A program made the translations under genes and the position numbers. 64,000 nucleotides of DNA from the NCBI GenBank assembly GCA_037013685.1, contig CM072885.1, positions 23,235,479 to 23,299,478 on the forward strand, written 5' to 3'. Positions 13,314 to 25,554 of the stretch are shown piece after piece. The DNA comes from Acridotheres tristis. Its lineage: Eukaryota > Chordata > Aves > Passeriformes > Sturnidae. The notes under the pieces were generated by a model, which was not told the origin of the DNA, made no database searches, and worked only from the letters and a program-made list of their open reading frames with translations. Numbering within the stretch: the first letter of the stretch is position 1; each line of letters opens with the position of its first letter.

Positions 13314-13660
13314 TGTGGCTTTAGGCCCAGAAAATCCTCTTCTGAGAATTTTTCCAGTCCAATTTTCTCAGGCTTAGCTAGGGTTCGTTCCCAAAGCTAG
13401 CTGCCTTTCTCTAATGTAAACATAAGAGAAGAACTGAAAACAAAGATAAACACCTGCTGGATACGTGAGAAAGGCCTGGGAAAGAGGTGTTACTTTCTCT
13501 GGACCAATCAGTTGTATTCTGTCCCTGGGGTAGCGAGTGGTTCTACTTAAGCAAGGTGTGTTAGAATAAATTGTCTCCTTCCTATCCTGAGGGATGACCA
13601 TGTAGCTATGTGTCTTATTTCCACTGCTCCAAAGGGTTAAATCCCTAACATACAGCTACA
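13314..13660 (+). mobile_element. solo LTR (347 bp) inserted in CR1, probably ERVK class
   Basis: The element starts TGTGGCTTTAGGCCCAG and ends CATACAGCTACA, giving TGT...ACA termini. It is flanked by perfect 6-bp direct repeats TAGGAC, and it interrupts a CR1 whose sequence resumes exactly after the duplication. Inside, in plus orientation, are a CCAAT box (13504-13508, in GACCAATCAG), a TACTTAA TATA-like site (about 13544-13550) and AATAAA (13565-13570). These lie in the order expected for U3, R and U5. A 6-bp duplication is typical of ERVK (class II) integrases in birds; 5 bp would suggest ERVL and 4 bp ERV1. No internal viral sequence is present, so recombination between two LTRs removed it. 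The minus-strand frame at 13374-13601 is a shadow. Confidence 0.93.
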
Positions 13661-13666
13661 TAGGAC
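13661..13666. repeat. target-site duplication TAGGAC (right)
   Basis: Second copy of the hexamer flanking the 347-bp LTR; it is followed at once by CTGGTCTTGTTAAACCTC, the CR1 sequence expected after the hexamer. Confidence 0.93.
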
Positions 13667-13890
13667 CTGGTCTTGTTAAACCTCATATCACTGGATTCAG
13701 TCCATCTTTCCAGCTTGTCCAGGTCCCTGTGCAAAGCCCTCCTACCCTCCAGCACACCAACTCTTGCACCCAATTTGGTGTCATCTGCAAATTTGCAAGT
13801 AGTAGACTCATTCCCCTCATCCAGGTTATCAATAAAGACATTAAACAGGACCAGGCCTAAAAATGATCCCTGGGGTATGACACACAGTAT
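13667..13890 (-). mobile_element. CR1 LINE (segment 2, continuation)
   Basis: The CR1 copy broken at 13313 continues here. The plus strand reads CTTGTTAAACCTCATA, CAGCTTGTCCAGGTCCCTG, TTTGGTGTCATCTGCAAA, AATAAAGACATTAAACAGG and GATCCCTGGGGTATGACAC, all reverse-complement CR1 pol words. Homology fades near 13890. Together with 12566-13313 the CR1 fragment is nearly 1 kb. Confidence 0.95.
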
Positions 13891-14837
13891 CGAGGTATTC
13901 TCTAATGCTAAATATTTAAGGTCTGTGGTTTATCTTCTGGGACCAAAATGTTTAACTGATTTCCATTTGTAAAATCCTTTGAGATCCTCTGCTGCAGGGT
14001 ACTACCAAAAAAATACTTTTATAAAGGAGTTACTAAAAAGTGATCTCTTGTACTGTTTAACACATCAATTTACATAAATCAGATCATATTCATGATAAGT
14101 TTGGAGATTTTATATATTTTGTCTTCAGGATTGACAAAAATGCCATATATAACAGCAACAGAAGTACCTAAAAATCCATCTGAACAACTTAACAAAAAAT
14201 TCTGATAGAACAAAACAATATAGAACAATACAAATTCTCCCACATGAAATTTTACTTTGAGTATTTCAAACTAAGCATAGCCATATATGGTTAGCCTGAA
14301 ATACTTGCAGCGGTAATAACATTTAGAGAAATTTGTTTCTGAAGGTATGTCAAAAATACACTGGTTTCAGATGAAGACTTTTTTCTTCATCTGACGAAAT
14401 AATTTTCACTTTAAAAATAACTTTTGCTTTCTACTGATATAATTTTGCCCTTGGCTACCACAGGCATCATTTGCTTAAGCTGAAAGGAATTAACAGCTGT
14501 GGGGTTGTTCATATATGATGAATGAGAGCATAATGTGAAAGAAAGTACCTAAACCATAACAAGCAACAGGAATATTGCTCAGCTTAAAGCCTAAATCCAC
14601 ACTACATCCTGATTATTTACTGAGGACAATTTTGTGCATTTGCCCTCAGAGGACCAAGAGTTTCTTGCTTAACATGCCACTAAAATTGTAAAACCAGTCT
14701 TTTGAAGAAAGTAACAAAGAAACAAGTAAACATAATATTAACTGATAAATACATGGAATATAATGAATAATTCTTAAAAGTGGAACTACCACTCACCTCT
14801 GAAGATTGCTAATCTGAATGTGAAGTACTTAGCAACA
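13891..14837. other. AT-rich spacer, nothing recognised
   Basis: About 950 bases between two CR1 copies. Homopolymers and AT-rich words only; no open frame, RNA or repeat family recognised. Confidence 0.55.
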
Positions 14838-15485
14838 ATCCCAGCTCCCTCAACTGTTCCTCGTCAGTGCTTATGCTTCAGACCCTCTCCTGGCTTTGTT
14901 GCCCTTCTCATGGTGAGACCACACCAGTAGAGTAGGACTGGACAACCACCTCCCCCTTGTCTGGCTGTGATGCTGTTCTTGATGCACCCTAGAACACAAG
15001 TTATCCTCCTGGCTGCCAGGACACTGCTGACTCATGTTCAACTTGCCATCGACCAGGACCCCCAGATCCCTTTCCATGGTGCTGCTTTCCAGAATCTCAT
15101 TCCTCAGTCTGTCTGTACATCCAGAGCTGCCCCATCCTAGGTGCAGAATCTGGCACTTTCTGATGTTGAACTTCATATGGTTGGTGATTGCCCAGGCCTC
15201 TCATTTGTTGAGGTCTCTCTGCATGGCCTCCCTGTCCTCACAGGTGTCAACAGTTCCTCCCAGATTTATATCATCTTCAGATTTGCTCATTATGCCTTCC
15301 TGTCCTGCTTCCAAGTCATTTATGAGGATGTTGAAGAGCACAGGGCCGAGGATGGGGCCCTGTGGAAAACCTCACTAGTGACAGGTCCCCAATCTGGTGT
15401 TACCCCATTCCCTGTAACCCTTTGTGCCTGACTCATGAGCCAGTTGCTCATCCATCACATAAAGTGTTTATCCAGCTGGGGGATG
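14838..15485 (-). mobile_element. CR1 LINE fragment, truncated at both ends
   Basis: The plus strand reads a reverse-complement CR1 from CCCAGCTCCCTCAACTGTTC through TTGCCCTTCTCATGG, GACTCATGTTCAACTTGCC, ATGTTGAACTTCATATGG, GAGGTCTCTCTGCATGGCC and GGGCCCTGTGGAAAACCTCAC to TTTATCCAGCTGGGGG. It lacks the extreme 3' end (no CATAGAATC terminus), so it is also broken on that side. It covers the C-terminal part of the pol ORF. It shares the diagnostic word CCACCTCCCCCTTGTCTGGC with the reverse complement of the 19705-20322 copy, so the two belong to a similar subfamily. Confidence 0.93.
14871..15176 (-). pseudogene. CR1 ORF2 (reverse transcriptase) C-terminal remnant
   Basis: This 101-codon minus-strand frame begins [15 protein letters not shown] and carries [13 protein letters not shown] at residues 37-49. 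Both are landmarks of the region just C-terminal to the CR1 reverse-transcriptase core, where the family has MKFN..KC..LHLG, then LGVLVD.KLNMS. After these motifs the frame drifts from the expected ALVRPHLEYC region, so indels have disrupted it. The frame is open upstream of the first methionine in intact elements, so the ATG is not a real start. It is a dead fragment of a retrotransposon gene. Confidence 0.9.
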
Positions 15486-17105
15486 CACATTTTGTACTTA
15501 GAGTTAGCTCAAAGCTAGTGTTCCCTCATTGCTTACTGTGGGCTTTATTTGATTAAAAATATGAATTTTCGTTCTTATTAAATCATTGGATTTAAATAGG
15601 TCTGGTTTACTACCGTACATCCCCTTACATTCATGTTCTTATGCAGAAGAAATGTATCATAATGTTTTAACATTAAAAGTATTTTACAGTAGCAAGATTG
15701 ACTTCATGCCAAGTAAATTTTATTCCCTTACATTAGCTTTTGGAAACTAAAGTAAACACATCAGTGATTTTATGTCATTCTCTTCAAGACAGGAAAGAAA
15801 TGTGCAATTAACACTGCAAGCAGCTTTAAAAGCTTTTCTCCTAGCAGCAAACACAACTAATAAAATCAACAGCTCAGTTTCTTATAGACTTAAGCATTTT
15901 CAGCTTACATGTTTGCTGACATAATTTGTAATAATTAAAATAATTCTGAAATTGTTGTCATGACCAACTCTGGAATATGATGTGATACAACTGTGTCTCT
16001 CATGCTTCATACTGTAATGAGAAGATAGCCCAATATTTTAACAATCTCAGATGGATATTATTTGCTTTATGCTTCCACTCCTTCCAAATCAGTATATTCT
16101 AATTAAATGTGTATAGAACACAGAAGACTTGATCAGATTTTCTGCATTGTCCAGTTAATGAACTTCCAATAAGAAAGATTTTTAGAATGTTTAAGACTTG
16201 AGGTATGAAATAATTATTGCATGAAATAAAAATTGCAACCCAAAATAATAATAAAAAGCAACAGCAGAAACTAACTTTTTAGCAGAAATGTTTCTTTTAG
16301 TGTCCATATTGTCATGAGTAGATATTATGTTTGATATGGATACTAGAATTGAAGGTGGCTGCTTATAGAGATGTTCCCTTTTAAAAAAAGATCAGAGAAT
16401 TATGAGTTTCTCCTTTTCTCCTTTTTTCTTTTTGTTTGTTCGTTTGTTTGTTGTGGTTTCTTTTGTTTGTTTTTTGTTTGCTTGTTTTTTTGGTTTGTTT
16501 TCATGGTTATGTACTCTAAAAATTAAGAAATACTTCACTGAATGTAATGTTATCTTCCAAATGCACTAGGGGAACAGCATGCTGAAAACGCAGACACTAC
16601 ATTCTGTAAAGAGGAAAAAAATACCACTACTTATAAGTAAAATCTACAGTGATAATGCTGAAGGAGACAGCAGACATGCTGCAAACAAGGCTCTCTGCAG
16701 AAAGGAGGAGACCAGAAAGCTTTCAGAAAATTATAAGCAAAGTTGGAACTTCAAATGTTCTATAGGAGAAATATGTTGAGTAAAAGGCTCAGGGACATTA
16801 ACAAAGCTGTGACCATAGTTCAGTGATGGCTAGCTGTATTGTGGGTGTTCTCATACAACTAAAGTGGCAAAAGGTAACTTTTAGAGAAGAGATGTTCCAG
16901 GAAGAATGAAATTCCCACAAGAAAAAGTAGCCTGGACAAATCAATGAATGTGAAAAGAAGATTGATGAAGAAAATTGTTCAAAATTTCTCCCTGGGGCTA
17001 AACAGGCTTTCTGTTTTTCTTATATGACCAAGAAATACTTGCCAAGTGGACATAACAGTGTTATGTTAATTCCTTATGAACTGAGTTAAGGACCTTTCTA
17101 GTTCT
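15486..17105. other. AT-rich DNA with GTTT-rich patch, no recognised gene
   Basis: No gene or interspersed repeat recognised. A T/G low-complexity patch (TTTG and GTTT repeats) lies at 16430-16503. The 66-codon frame at 16579-16779 has no recognisable feature. Confidence 0.55.
16430..16503. repeat. low-complexity (TTTG)n-like patch
   Basis: A run of imperfect TTTG/GTTT units such as GTTTGTTCGTTTGTTTGTTG, with longer T-runs. This is typical simple-sequence DNA. Confidence 0.85.
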
Positions 17106-17641
17106 TGTGGTTTAACCCACCAGGCAGCTGAAAGCACAGCCATACACTCACCTGACCACAGTGGGGTCAGGGAGCAAATTAGAAAAAAAGTTAAAACTCA
17201 TGGGTCAGGATAAGGATAGTTTAATAGAACAGAACAGAAAAAGAAAATAATAATAGTTATAAAAGAATATGCAAAATGTGAGGCACAATGCACTTTCTCA
17301 CCACCCACTGATAAATGCCCAGCCAATCCCTGAGTAATATTTGCTGCTCCCCACAAATTTCCCTCAATTTTATTGTTTAGCATGATTCCATATGTTTGAA
17401 ATATTCCTTTGTCCAGTTGAGGTCAGCTATCCTGGCCGTGTCCCTTCCCGGCTTTTTGTGTCATCATCCTCTCTATCCGGGAAGAATGAGAAGCGGAAAA
17501 GTCCCTGACAGTGTAAGCACTGCTCAGCAACAACGAAACCATCAGTGTGTTACCAACATTGTTGTTGTCCTGAATCCAAACCACAACACTGTGCCAGCTA
17601 CCAGGCAGAAAACCAACTCCACTCCAGCTGAAATCAGGGCA
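17106..17641 (-). mobile_element. solo LTR, avian ERVL-like family (copy B)
   Basis: The plus strand starts TGTGGTTTAACCCACCAGGC and ends CCAGCTGAAATCAGGGCA, the reverse complement of an avian ERVL-type LTR related to copies at 9317 and 40041. Shared landmarks include the GGTTTAACCC terminus, AACTCATGGGTCAGGATAAG, a reversed ATTAAA polyadenylation signal at 17220-17225, GTCCAGTTGAGGTCAGCTA, and CATCAGTGTGTTACCAACA near the far end. These are words I remember from the family. The length of 536 bp is normal. No convincing flanking duplication is visible. No viral coding sequence adjoins it. The frames at 17198-17383 and 17396-17752 are shadows. Confidence 0.88.
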
Positions 17642-19704
17642 CTAACCAAGATGAGATCTGCTGATTCTAGAACATTTATGCTTTGTACACAAAAGCTCTA
17701 CTATATGTGTCTTTGTTATTTTAAGAATCAAATAAGCCTTTTTTTTTATTAGCTAAGCTTTCATCTGAGCTAAAGAGATAGCAATATGGTTTCATATGCA
17801 AATACTGCAATAAAATCTCTTCTAAGTAGGTGGAATACCCTATGCCACCTCACTGTATGATAAAGAAAAGTAAACAAAAGCACTTGTTTGGATCTGTATC
17901 ACAAAGGTATTATTTTAGGGTTTTCTTTGAAAAAAATAAAAGTAGTTTTTCCCTTTTTTGAGAAAAAATATTTAATTTTTTTACAAAAAATGTACAGTGT
18001 TCCAGAACTACATTTCTTAATGGCTCTTAATTTTCGTTTCACATTTTCATTTTCAGAGGATAGTCCCTCATTCTGCAACCATCTCTACTGCATATACCTT
18101 GCATGAATGCACAACCAGGAAAAGAATGCTGTTTCTAATTGAAAGGTGTCTTTTAGCCTGAGTGAAACAATGTCCATCTTTTGCTTTTTCCAAATACTTA
18201 TGAATACCTTTGAAATAAGCTTTGAATCACTGAAATATTAATTTCAATGTTATTAAATGCTGTACCAAAATTATATTTTGTATATATTTCAAGTGTTTTA
18301 CTCTGTTGAAACAAAATTTAAGTCAATACAAGCTTGGTCAACACTTTAGCTAGACCAAAGCTGTTCTTTGCTGGTGAAAAAAGCTGAAGCTGAAATATTT
18401 GTTTCTAAGCATATGCCATTGCTCTCGCATGGTGTGCAACCAGCCTAGGCTGCTGGCTCACACTTAAATGGAAGATCTGCTGGAGAAAATCCAGCCAGGC
18501 TCTCATGGGACTGGTTTTGCTCTACAAAAGCAAGTGTGAGACCTGCCTTTAAAGTCTGGTGGAGGAGTACTAAATAAGCTGGCTGAGGCACAGAAAATTT
18601 GTTAGGCCTAGGTAATCTCCAAACTGAGAAGATATGTGCTGCTTTGTTAATTGTAGGCATAAGAGGATAGAGAGAATTGTTCATCACACTGCTATGTTCC
18701 AGATTATTCTACAAGGGAATGCTACAGTTAAATGAGTTTGGTGACAGAGAAATGATGTGGAGCATTGTTCCCACACTTAGCACTCTGGTTAGATGCTTGA
18801 GGTTATAGCTGGAATGGCTATAGCCATCCAGTTCTGACCTAAGGGCAGGAGAGATGTCAGCAACCAGTGAGACAAGAGGTAAAGAGTAATAAACCCCAAG
18901 TATCCATATACTGATGCATCAAAGCATGTCTAAAATACAACTCTAATAGTGATTAGAAACAAATCCTCTTCCCAAGCACAGTGCAAACCTCCACGCAAGA
19001 AATTAATAACCTAAACAAAGCCTTTAATCCATTCTAGGAAAGGAACTGCTAGAAAGGATCACAACATTTATCAACAGCTCAGAAAAATTCCAGTTATTTG
19101 TTTCAGATTAGCATTCAACCTAGTGGTGTGTTATTGTAAACTATCTGTCTATGTTTTCCATTTTTCTCTCACTCTAAGTTCCTCTCTCCATGTCACACAG
19201 AGCACTTTATGTCATACATTGTGTGATACTATTCATGTGTCATTATGTCAGAATCTATCCATATAGATTACTATTCTCCATCACAGAATAATAAATAAAA
19301 CCATGAAAAAGTTGTTCCCTATTTCTTTGAATTGTTCTAGCTATCAGTACTAAACTATAATGGCTTCTAGTTGTCTGTAAATAGATTTATCCTTAGGGCT
19401 TGGAGGGCAGTTTATTTTGGAGTTTATTTATTGGAGGGCAGTACAAAAGTGATGCAATTGAACAGACATTGTAAATATACCCAAAATGCTATAGGAAATT
19501 CACTATGCCAAAATGAGTAACATAAAATTTTCTCTTTTTATATCTTCATAAATTGAGCTAATTTTTGTTGTAGAAATAAAACTAATTAGAACAAAGGGAA
19601 TTTCATTGAACTGGAAGGCAGAGACAGAGAGTAAAGTGTTTTCCCTTGTAATCCAAGGGAAAATGGTCAGTGACATGCTACACTACTGAGACACATATAA
19701 ATCT
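17642..19704. other. AT-rich DNA, no recognised gene
   Basis: Two kilobases of unique-looking sequence. Frames at 17888-18106 and 18445-18687 are short and featureless. A short direct repeat of TTGGAGGGCAGT lies at 19398-19442. Confidence 0.5.
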
Positions 19705-20322
19705 GTAGGGATCCAATCAAGGGCACTGAGGAAAGTGCCAGAAAAGGTCATTGAGCCACTTCCCATCATTTGCCAGCCAGGCAAGGGGGAGGTGGTTGTC
19801 CAGTCTTATCCTCACCTTGAATATTCTAGGCAGTTTTGGGTGTCACAATAAAAGGAAGATATAAAGCTATGAGAGAGAGTCCAAAGGAGGGCTATGAAGA
19901 TGGTGAAGAGCCTTGAGGGGAAGCTGTATGAGGAGTGGCTGAGGTAATTTGGTCTATTCAGCATGGAGGAGACTGAGGGGAGACCTCACTGCAGTTACAG
20001 CTTCCTCCTGAGGGGAAGAGGAGGGGCAGGCACTGATCTCTTTGTGGTGATCAGCAGCAGGACCTGAGGAAATGGCCTGAAGTTGTATCAGGGAGGTTTA
20101 GGTTGGATATTATGAAAAGGTTCTTCACCCAGAGAATGATTGGGCACTGGAACAGGTTTCCCAGGGAAGAGGTCACAGCACCAGCCTGACAGATTTCAAG
20201 AAGTGTTTGGACAATATTCTCAGGGACATGGTGTGACCCTTAGGGATGTTGTGTGCAGGGCTGGGAGTTGGACTGGCTGATCTTTATGGGATCCTTCCAG
20301 CTCAGCATATTCTGTGATTCTG
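19705..20322 (+). mobile_element. CR1 LINE, plus-strand copy with 3' terminus
   Basis: This copy reads in the sense direction. GAGCCACTTCCCATCATTTG (about 19754) resembles the reverse-transcriptase palm region of CR1 pol. It is followed after only a few bases by GGGGGAGGTGGTTGTCCAGTC, TTTTGGGTGTCACAA, AGGAGGGCTATGAAGATGGT, GGAGACTGAGGGGAGACCTC and GGCACTGGAACAGGTTTCCC. The element then ends in GGATCCTTCCAGCTCAGC and TTCTGTGATTCTG, the CR1 3' terminus. The close juxtaposition of the upstream word and the C-terminal region suggests an internal deletion. The coding frame is broken by indels throughout. Confidence 0.92.
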
Positions 20323-20896
20323 AGATAGCACAAATAGATTGCTAGTTCCACTCAACAAAAACAGATTACTCATTGACTGTACAGACCAGTAACAGTTGTA
20401 AGAGTTAGAATAGGCTAAAAATTACAAAATTGTTTTGCTTTGTTCTTTAGAGACTGGAACAAAAATTCCATCAGCCATATCATAATGAAATCACAAAGCA
20501 GGAAATAAAGTGTATTTCCTTATTAGTGGTGGTCTTCCAAGCTTATAATGTGGAAAAGCTAGAGTATGTGTGTATGATGAAGGTCAAGGTTAGTAAAGTC
20601 AAATAGCTACTGAAAGAACCGTTTACTTATAGACATTTGCTTTAGAGCTTCAAGTTATTTTGTTTCTGTACCTGCAAAATATCACTACTGTAATTGTGCT
20701 TCTTATAATGTGTGCTCCTGTAAACAAGGAGCTTTGACACACATGCTCCTTCCTTAGGCTTTTCATAATATATGTATTTATGCCCTAAATACAGAGTCAC
20801 AAACTCTGTAATAATCAGTGAGCCATACCAGTCTGGGAAGTTTCTTGGTGACGTCTCTTCCCTGGTCCCCAGCAAGGCAACAAATCTTCCTTTATT

Positions 20897-20919
20897 AATT
20901 ATGGAATTATTCCATAATT
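20897..20919. repeat. perfect 11-bp inverted repeat with 1-nt centre
   Basis: AATTATGGAAT and its reverse complement ATTCCATAATT face each other across a single T. Such an AT-rich palindrome could be a dimeric protein binding site or simply chance. Confidence 0.8.
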
Positions 20920-23089
20920 CTCAACAGTTCATCCCAGAGGTTGTTCCCACCAAAAGTAACACCCCAACAGGCTGTGAACTGCAGAATGGATAAATGTGCA
21001 CCATATGGAGAGACAGACTCCTCTTCTGTCTTCTCAGTCTTTTCCTCTGAGATAGCTCGAATGGACATTTGTTTTTGGATACTTCCTTTATTATCGTCAA
21101 TATGATCTTGCTGTGTATCTATTGTTTTCACACTTAGTCTTTTCCCTTCATTGTCCTTTTCCAATATCCTTATGCTTTAAAGTGCTTTCTTTCACTTTAT
21201 AAATGAGATTTTTGTCTCTGTCACACCTTCATGTTCATTAAAATTTTGCTAGACAGGAGAATATCTGCTACTTCTTTTGCAACTCCCCAGTGGGCTAGGA
21301 TCTAGATATTGAACTGCATTGACATCAAAAAACAGATTTTGGTCAAAGGATATCTGTGATACTATAGTATGTTTCAAGAAAGGTGAAGACTATTAAGAGG
21401 TAAGAATAAAATATCAACTTCAAAGAGCCTGCATTATTCAATATACCTGAGACCTTGCAGATGAACACAGGTTAGCTAACACACTGTAAAAAAGGAATTC
21501 TTGTGTATTGTGAGAACAGACCAGACTTTGAAACTTGCTGCATCTCAACAAAATAATGATATCAAATTGCCAGTCACACATGGGTACATTTACTAAACTC
21601 CAGCACTTCTATTGAAACTGTTTGAAAATAGCACTTTCTTCTGCCTCAGATCTGTTTCCTCTACACCCTCAGTGTAACACCTGCATACCCCAGGGAAAAA
21701 CTAAGTTTGCTACTATTGGACTTTGAAGTGAAAACAGCAATGAGGAACTGAATTAGCTTCTACATCTTTATGGATCATAAAAAGAATCCACATTTTATGT
21801 TCCAGAAATATGATTCAACCATCTCTATTGTTTCATAATTTAACATCAATGAGACAATGCCTTGAAGGCATTTACTGATCAATAGAACTGTTATTACAGT
21901 TTATAATAATTGAGAAATAGGTAACTTTAGGGAAGCTTGTAGGCATGTCAATTAAAAATTAAACACATGTACCGAAGACTCATTCTAAAACAGCAAAGAC
22001 AATCCACCAAGTTTTGTTCTTTGCAGCCATTTTTTCTGCACAATCTTTCCCCTAAGAAAGAGTGACATGAATGGAGCACTGATCCAGTTATTAACCTACT
22101 GTACTTGTTCTACAAAGAAGAGCTGTTGTCCATCTCTGAAAATTGAAAGCACCTTAATTCTCATGGTAATGATGGCCTCACAGCTCCGTTCAAAGAAAAT
22201 CTTGTCAAATATAAAATACCATCTAATTAATCCAAGTATTTTTGTGTCTTTAAACATGTAGTTGGCAATTTTTTTACAGCGTCATAGAATAGCTTACTGT
22301 ACACTGTCTGCTACTTGCAAAGAGAACAATGTATAAACACTGAAATAAAATTGTATGTGTCAAATTTGAGAGAAAAAATATGTTGCTTGTTCAAAGTTGA
22401 ATGAATACGTTATAAAAATGTAGAATGTTCTGCCCCAGCAGGTTTAGTTACTCAGACTTCATTTTAGTACATTGTGCTAGAACAAAGATTTATGTCTGCA
22501 TTAGAATAAAATAGAACTAACACAGACTACATTGGTTTTAAAGTAGAAAAACAGGAAAGTAACATATTGCCAGGGCCAATGTTGAATAGCACCAACAGAG
22601 ACAAACACATTGTTAAGAATTTCTGGAAGATTATCCTAGTACCTCACTCAGTTTTGAGCGCTATTGCAATGAATTGTGGAGCTTTCCTCTTCCCTGTGTC
22701 ACAGGAGGCACACTATGGTTCCAGCAACTGTCTTCCCATGTTAATTCTGATCCAGTGACTTCTCTTGTATTCTATCCTAATCAATCAAAAAATGGATTTT
22801 GTTCTCTGTATGCATCCTAAAGGTCTTTGCATATTGAACAAATAAACTACTAAAGCTTGTGGAAGAAGAAAGAATTCTCTCTAACATTCTTCCCAAAGCA
22901 GGAAGATTCTTCGAAGAGGAGCGCTGCTGCAGATTATTTAATTTCAATTAATTTTACACATCTGAAATGTAGACAACCAGGTCTGAATTAATTGTGCTAT
23001 ATTTTTCTGTAGAGGAAAATTCCCTTTCAGGAAAAGGAATGAAATCTTGTGATTTCAATGAAGATTATTTGGGCAAGCTTCGGTCCATT

Positions 23090-23420
23090 TCCCTGCACTT
23101 CTTATCATCCCATTCACTTTTAGTGTTTTCACTTGGTTTTGGAATTTTCCTTTTTTTTTTTTAGCCTTTCATTTCCTTAACATCATCTCCTCACTCTTTG
23201 TTTACCTTTCTTCCTTGATGTCAGGATTTTAATTGGATTAAATTTGCAAATTTTAGGTCCACTTCACTTCAGCTCATTTCATTTCTGTCCCTTTGGTTGT
23301 ATTCACTCCATTTCCAAATTTTCTGGTTCATTTCCATTGAATTTTATTTGATCATACCTCTTTTACAGAGGGTATGTTAGACTTTTTTCTCTGATTTCAA
23401 GATTTCATTCCCTTTCCTGA
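23090..23420. repeat. pyrimidine-rich low-complexity stretch
   Basis: The plus strand is strongly biased to T and C, with repeated CATTTC/CATTCC-type words and a T-run of 13-14 near 23150. No gene is present. Confidence 0.6.
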
Positions 23421-25554
23421 AGTGATGACAAAAATATATAGATAGTTCTATAGAGTATGTTTAATTTTGATGTCAACAGCAAGATGAGATGATGTTCACC
23501 CTTAAGGGTGACTATTACTCTTCTCGGAACCTGGAGAAAACCTGTGGTGTCTATCCAGGCAGTAGAGGCCTGCAATATATATTTAAACGTTCACTGAAAT
23601 TAATTCCATCCTGTTTGCCTTACAACTGTAATTATCAGAAAATTTGTAACTTCAATTTTTGACAGAGTTCTAAATATCTACTTCCATTCGCATTGTTTCT
23701 GACTGTATAGGTAGTTTTCTTCATTATCAATGCCATCATCTGAAAGTACCAAAGAACTAGAAGAAACAATCCTGACAGAGAATTCTTTGCTCTACAGTCA
23801 CTGGGGCTATGTATGAAGCACCATGCAGTGTATGTTTTAAATCTGGGACCTCTAATGTTTGGTAATCCTGAGACAGGAAATGTCTGAGTATCCAGCATCT
23901 TTATAATTCCTTGTACCTAGGAGTTAAAGTTTGGGTATTTGTGATGTCACTTCTGACCACAGATAGTTTATACATCCAAAGGCACAATTTTACCTATTTC
24001 ATTTTTGTCTTCTGTGGTAGCAAAGTGTCTACTGTGTCTTCCATATCAGTATATACTGGATTAAGGGACATGGAAAATCAGCATAGCCACAAATATAGCT
24101 AACATGATTACTACTAAAATTAAAATAAAGAACTGTGACAATAGTTTAAAAAAACCTGTAGAAAATATAAATTCCCACAGTGTGAATATCATTTTACTAG
24201 AAGAGAGTAGCTTATGAAAACCAAAATGAGAAGCAACATGCTTTGTTTGAAATAATCCAATTACTATATTATTTTATTAAATGTCTTGTTGGATGTTATA
24301 TTACTGTATAAAATGTGCTGTTATATGGTGCAGGTAGCATTGAAAATAAAAATGGGAAAGTTTACATATAGAACAGATTTCTCTGCAGGAGATACAAAGT
24401 TTTCTAGTTTATGTAAATGAAGTGGTTACTAGATTTAGTAGTTTAGCCATTTCCTAGTTCATTTTAAGCAGTGTTTACATATATTTTTCCACAGAGTCAG
24501 AATGCATTAGAATGGAGGTTTGTGAGCATGTTTTCTGTGCTGGACTGGCTCACCATTTAAAAATAGGTATGTTACTTAAAGCAACAGATTACATTAGTGT
24601 ACTACATGTCCTTATTCTATTATTTTCAGTAGATCAGAGTGCAGAGAGCAGAGGATGAAATGGGATGAACTAAACTGCTTCTGACCATTTTTTCCTTATG
24701 TGACAGCAAAGGCCCCAAGTCCACCTATTAAACCTCTCCCTTCCAAAGCTCTCCATCACATCTACACCTTTTCTTTTGCCTGCAGTATTTCTAAGATGGC
24801 CTTTACATCTCATGTTCATTCTGTGATCAACATCAACTAAATTCCACAGTAATTTCATACATATTGTAAAATTTTAAAATCTATTACATTATCTTTAAAG
24901 AAATATATGCCTTAAAACATTTTAACCCAGTCTACCAATGGCAATTCAGCTGAAGAACATACATCTGGAAGGCTTCTGCTCCCTTCCTTTGCAGCACAAA
25001 GAGAAAATACCATATTTAAACAAGATGTTGAACAGAATGCTGCTTATAATTCAGTAAGTAACACACTTCCTTCTGAGCTAGAATTTGAGCACTGACTCAG
25101 CACACTTTTTACTGTAGCTGCCGTCTTTCAAAATTATTCTTACTGGTGACATTCTTTGCACCTGTGGACTCACTCTTTCCTCTCAAACTGTTACTTTTAT
25201 CTTTCATTCATGTATTTATTTCTTAGGCAATTTCCTAACATTTCTTTGTCATATTTGCAATAACACATGGGAAAATAAAAAACAAGCAAGTGTGGGAACC
25301 ATGAACAATTTTAAATTATTATCTATTTAGTATGTGCTCCATACAAGAACTTTGCAACACTCTGCCTCAACAGACTTGTAAAATTACCTGGCAGGCATTT
25401 CACAGTATGTAAATGGTATCAAAGGTTACTGCTAAGGTTCTTTCTTTGGCATCTCTTCATAAAGATTTCTTCTTCACAGAATGAATAAAACCTAGTTAAA
25501 AGAAATGGCAGAAGAATTGAAAACGTTGTGACAACGGACCTTTTACAGGTTGTT

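Larger units (their letters stand above)
20323..25554. other. AT-rich DNA, no recognised gene
   Basis: Over five kilobases with no recognised gene or interspersed repeat. It holds a perfect inverted repeat at 20897-20919 and a pyrimidine-rich stretch at about 23090-23420. The open frames (for example 20907-21164 and 23635-23898, both minus) show no domain, signal or family resemblance. Confidence 0.5.

Noticed and set aside
12548..13324. Plus-strand frames (12548-12889, 12799-13014, 13121-13324) as genes
   Set aside because: They are antisense shadows of a CR1 LINE copy.
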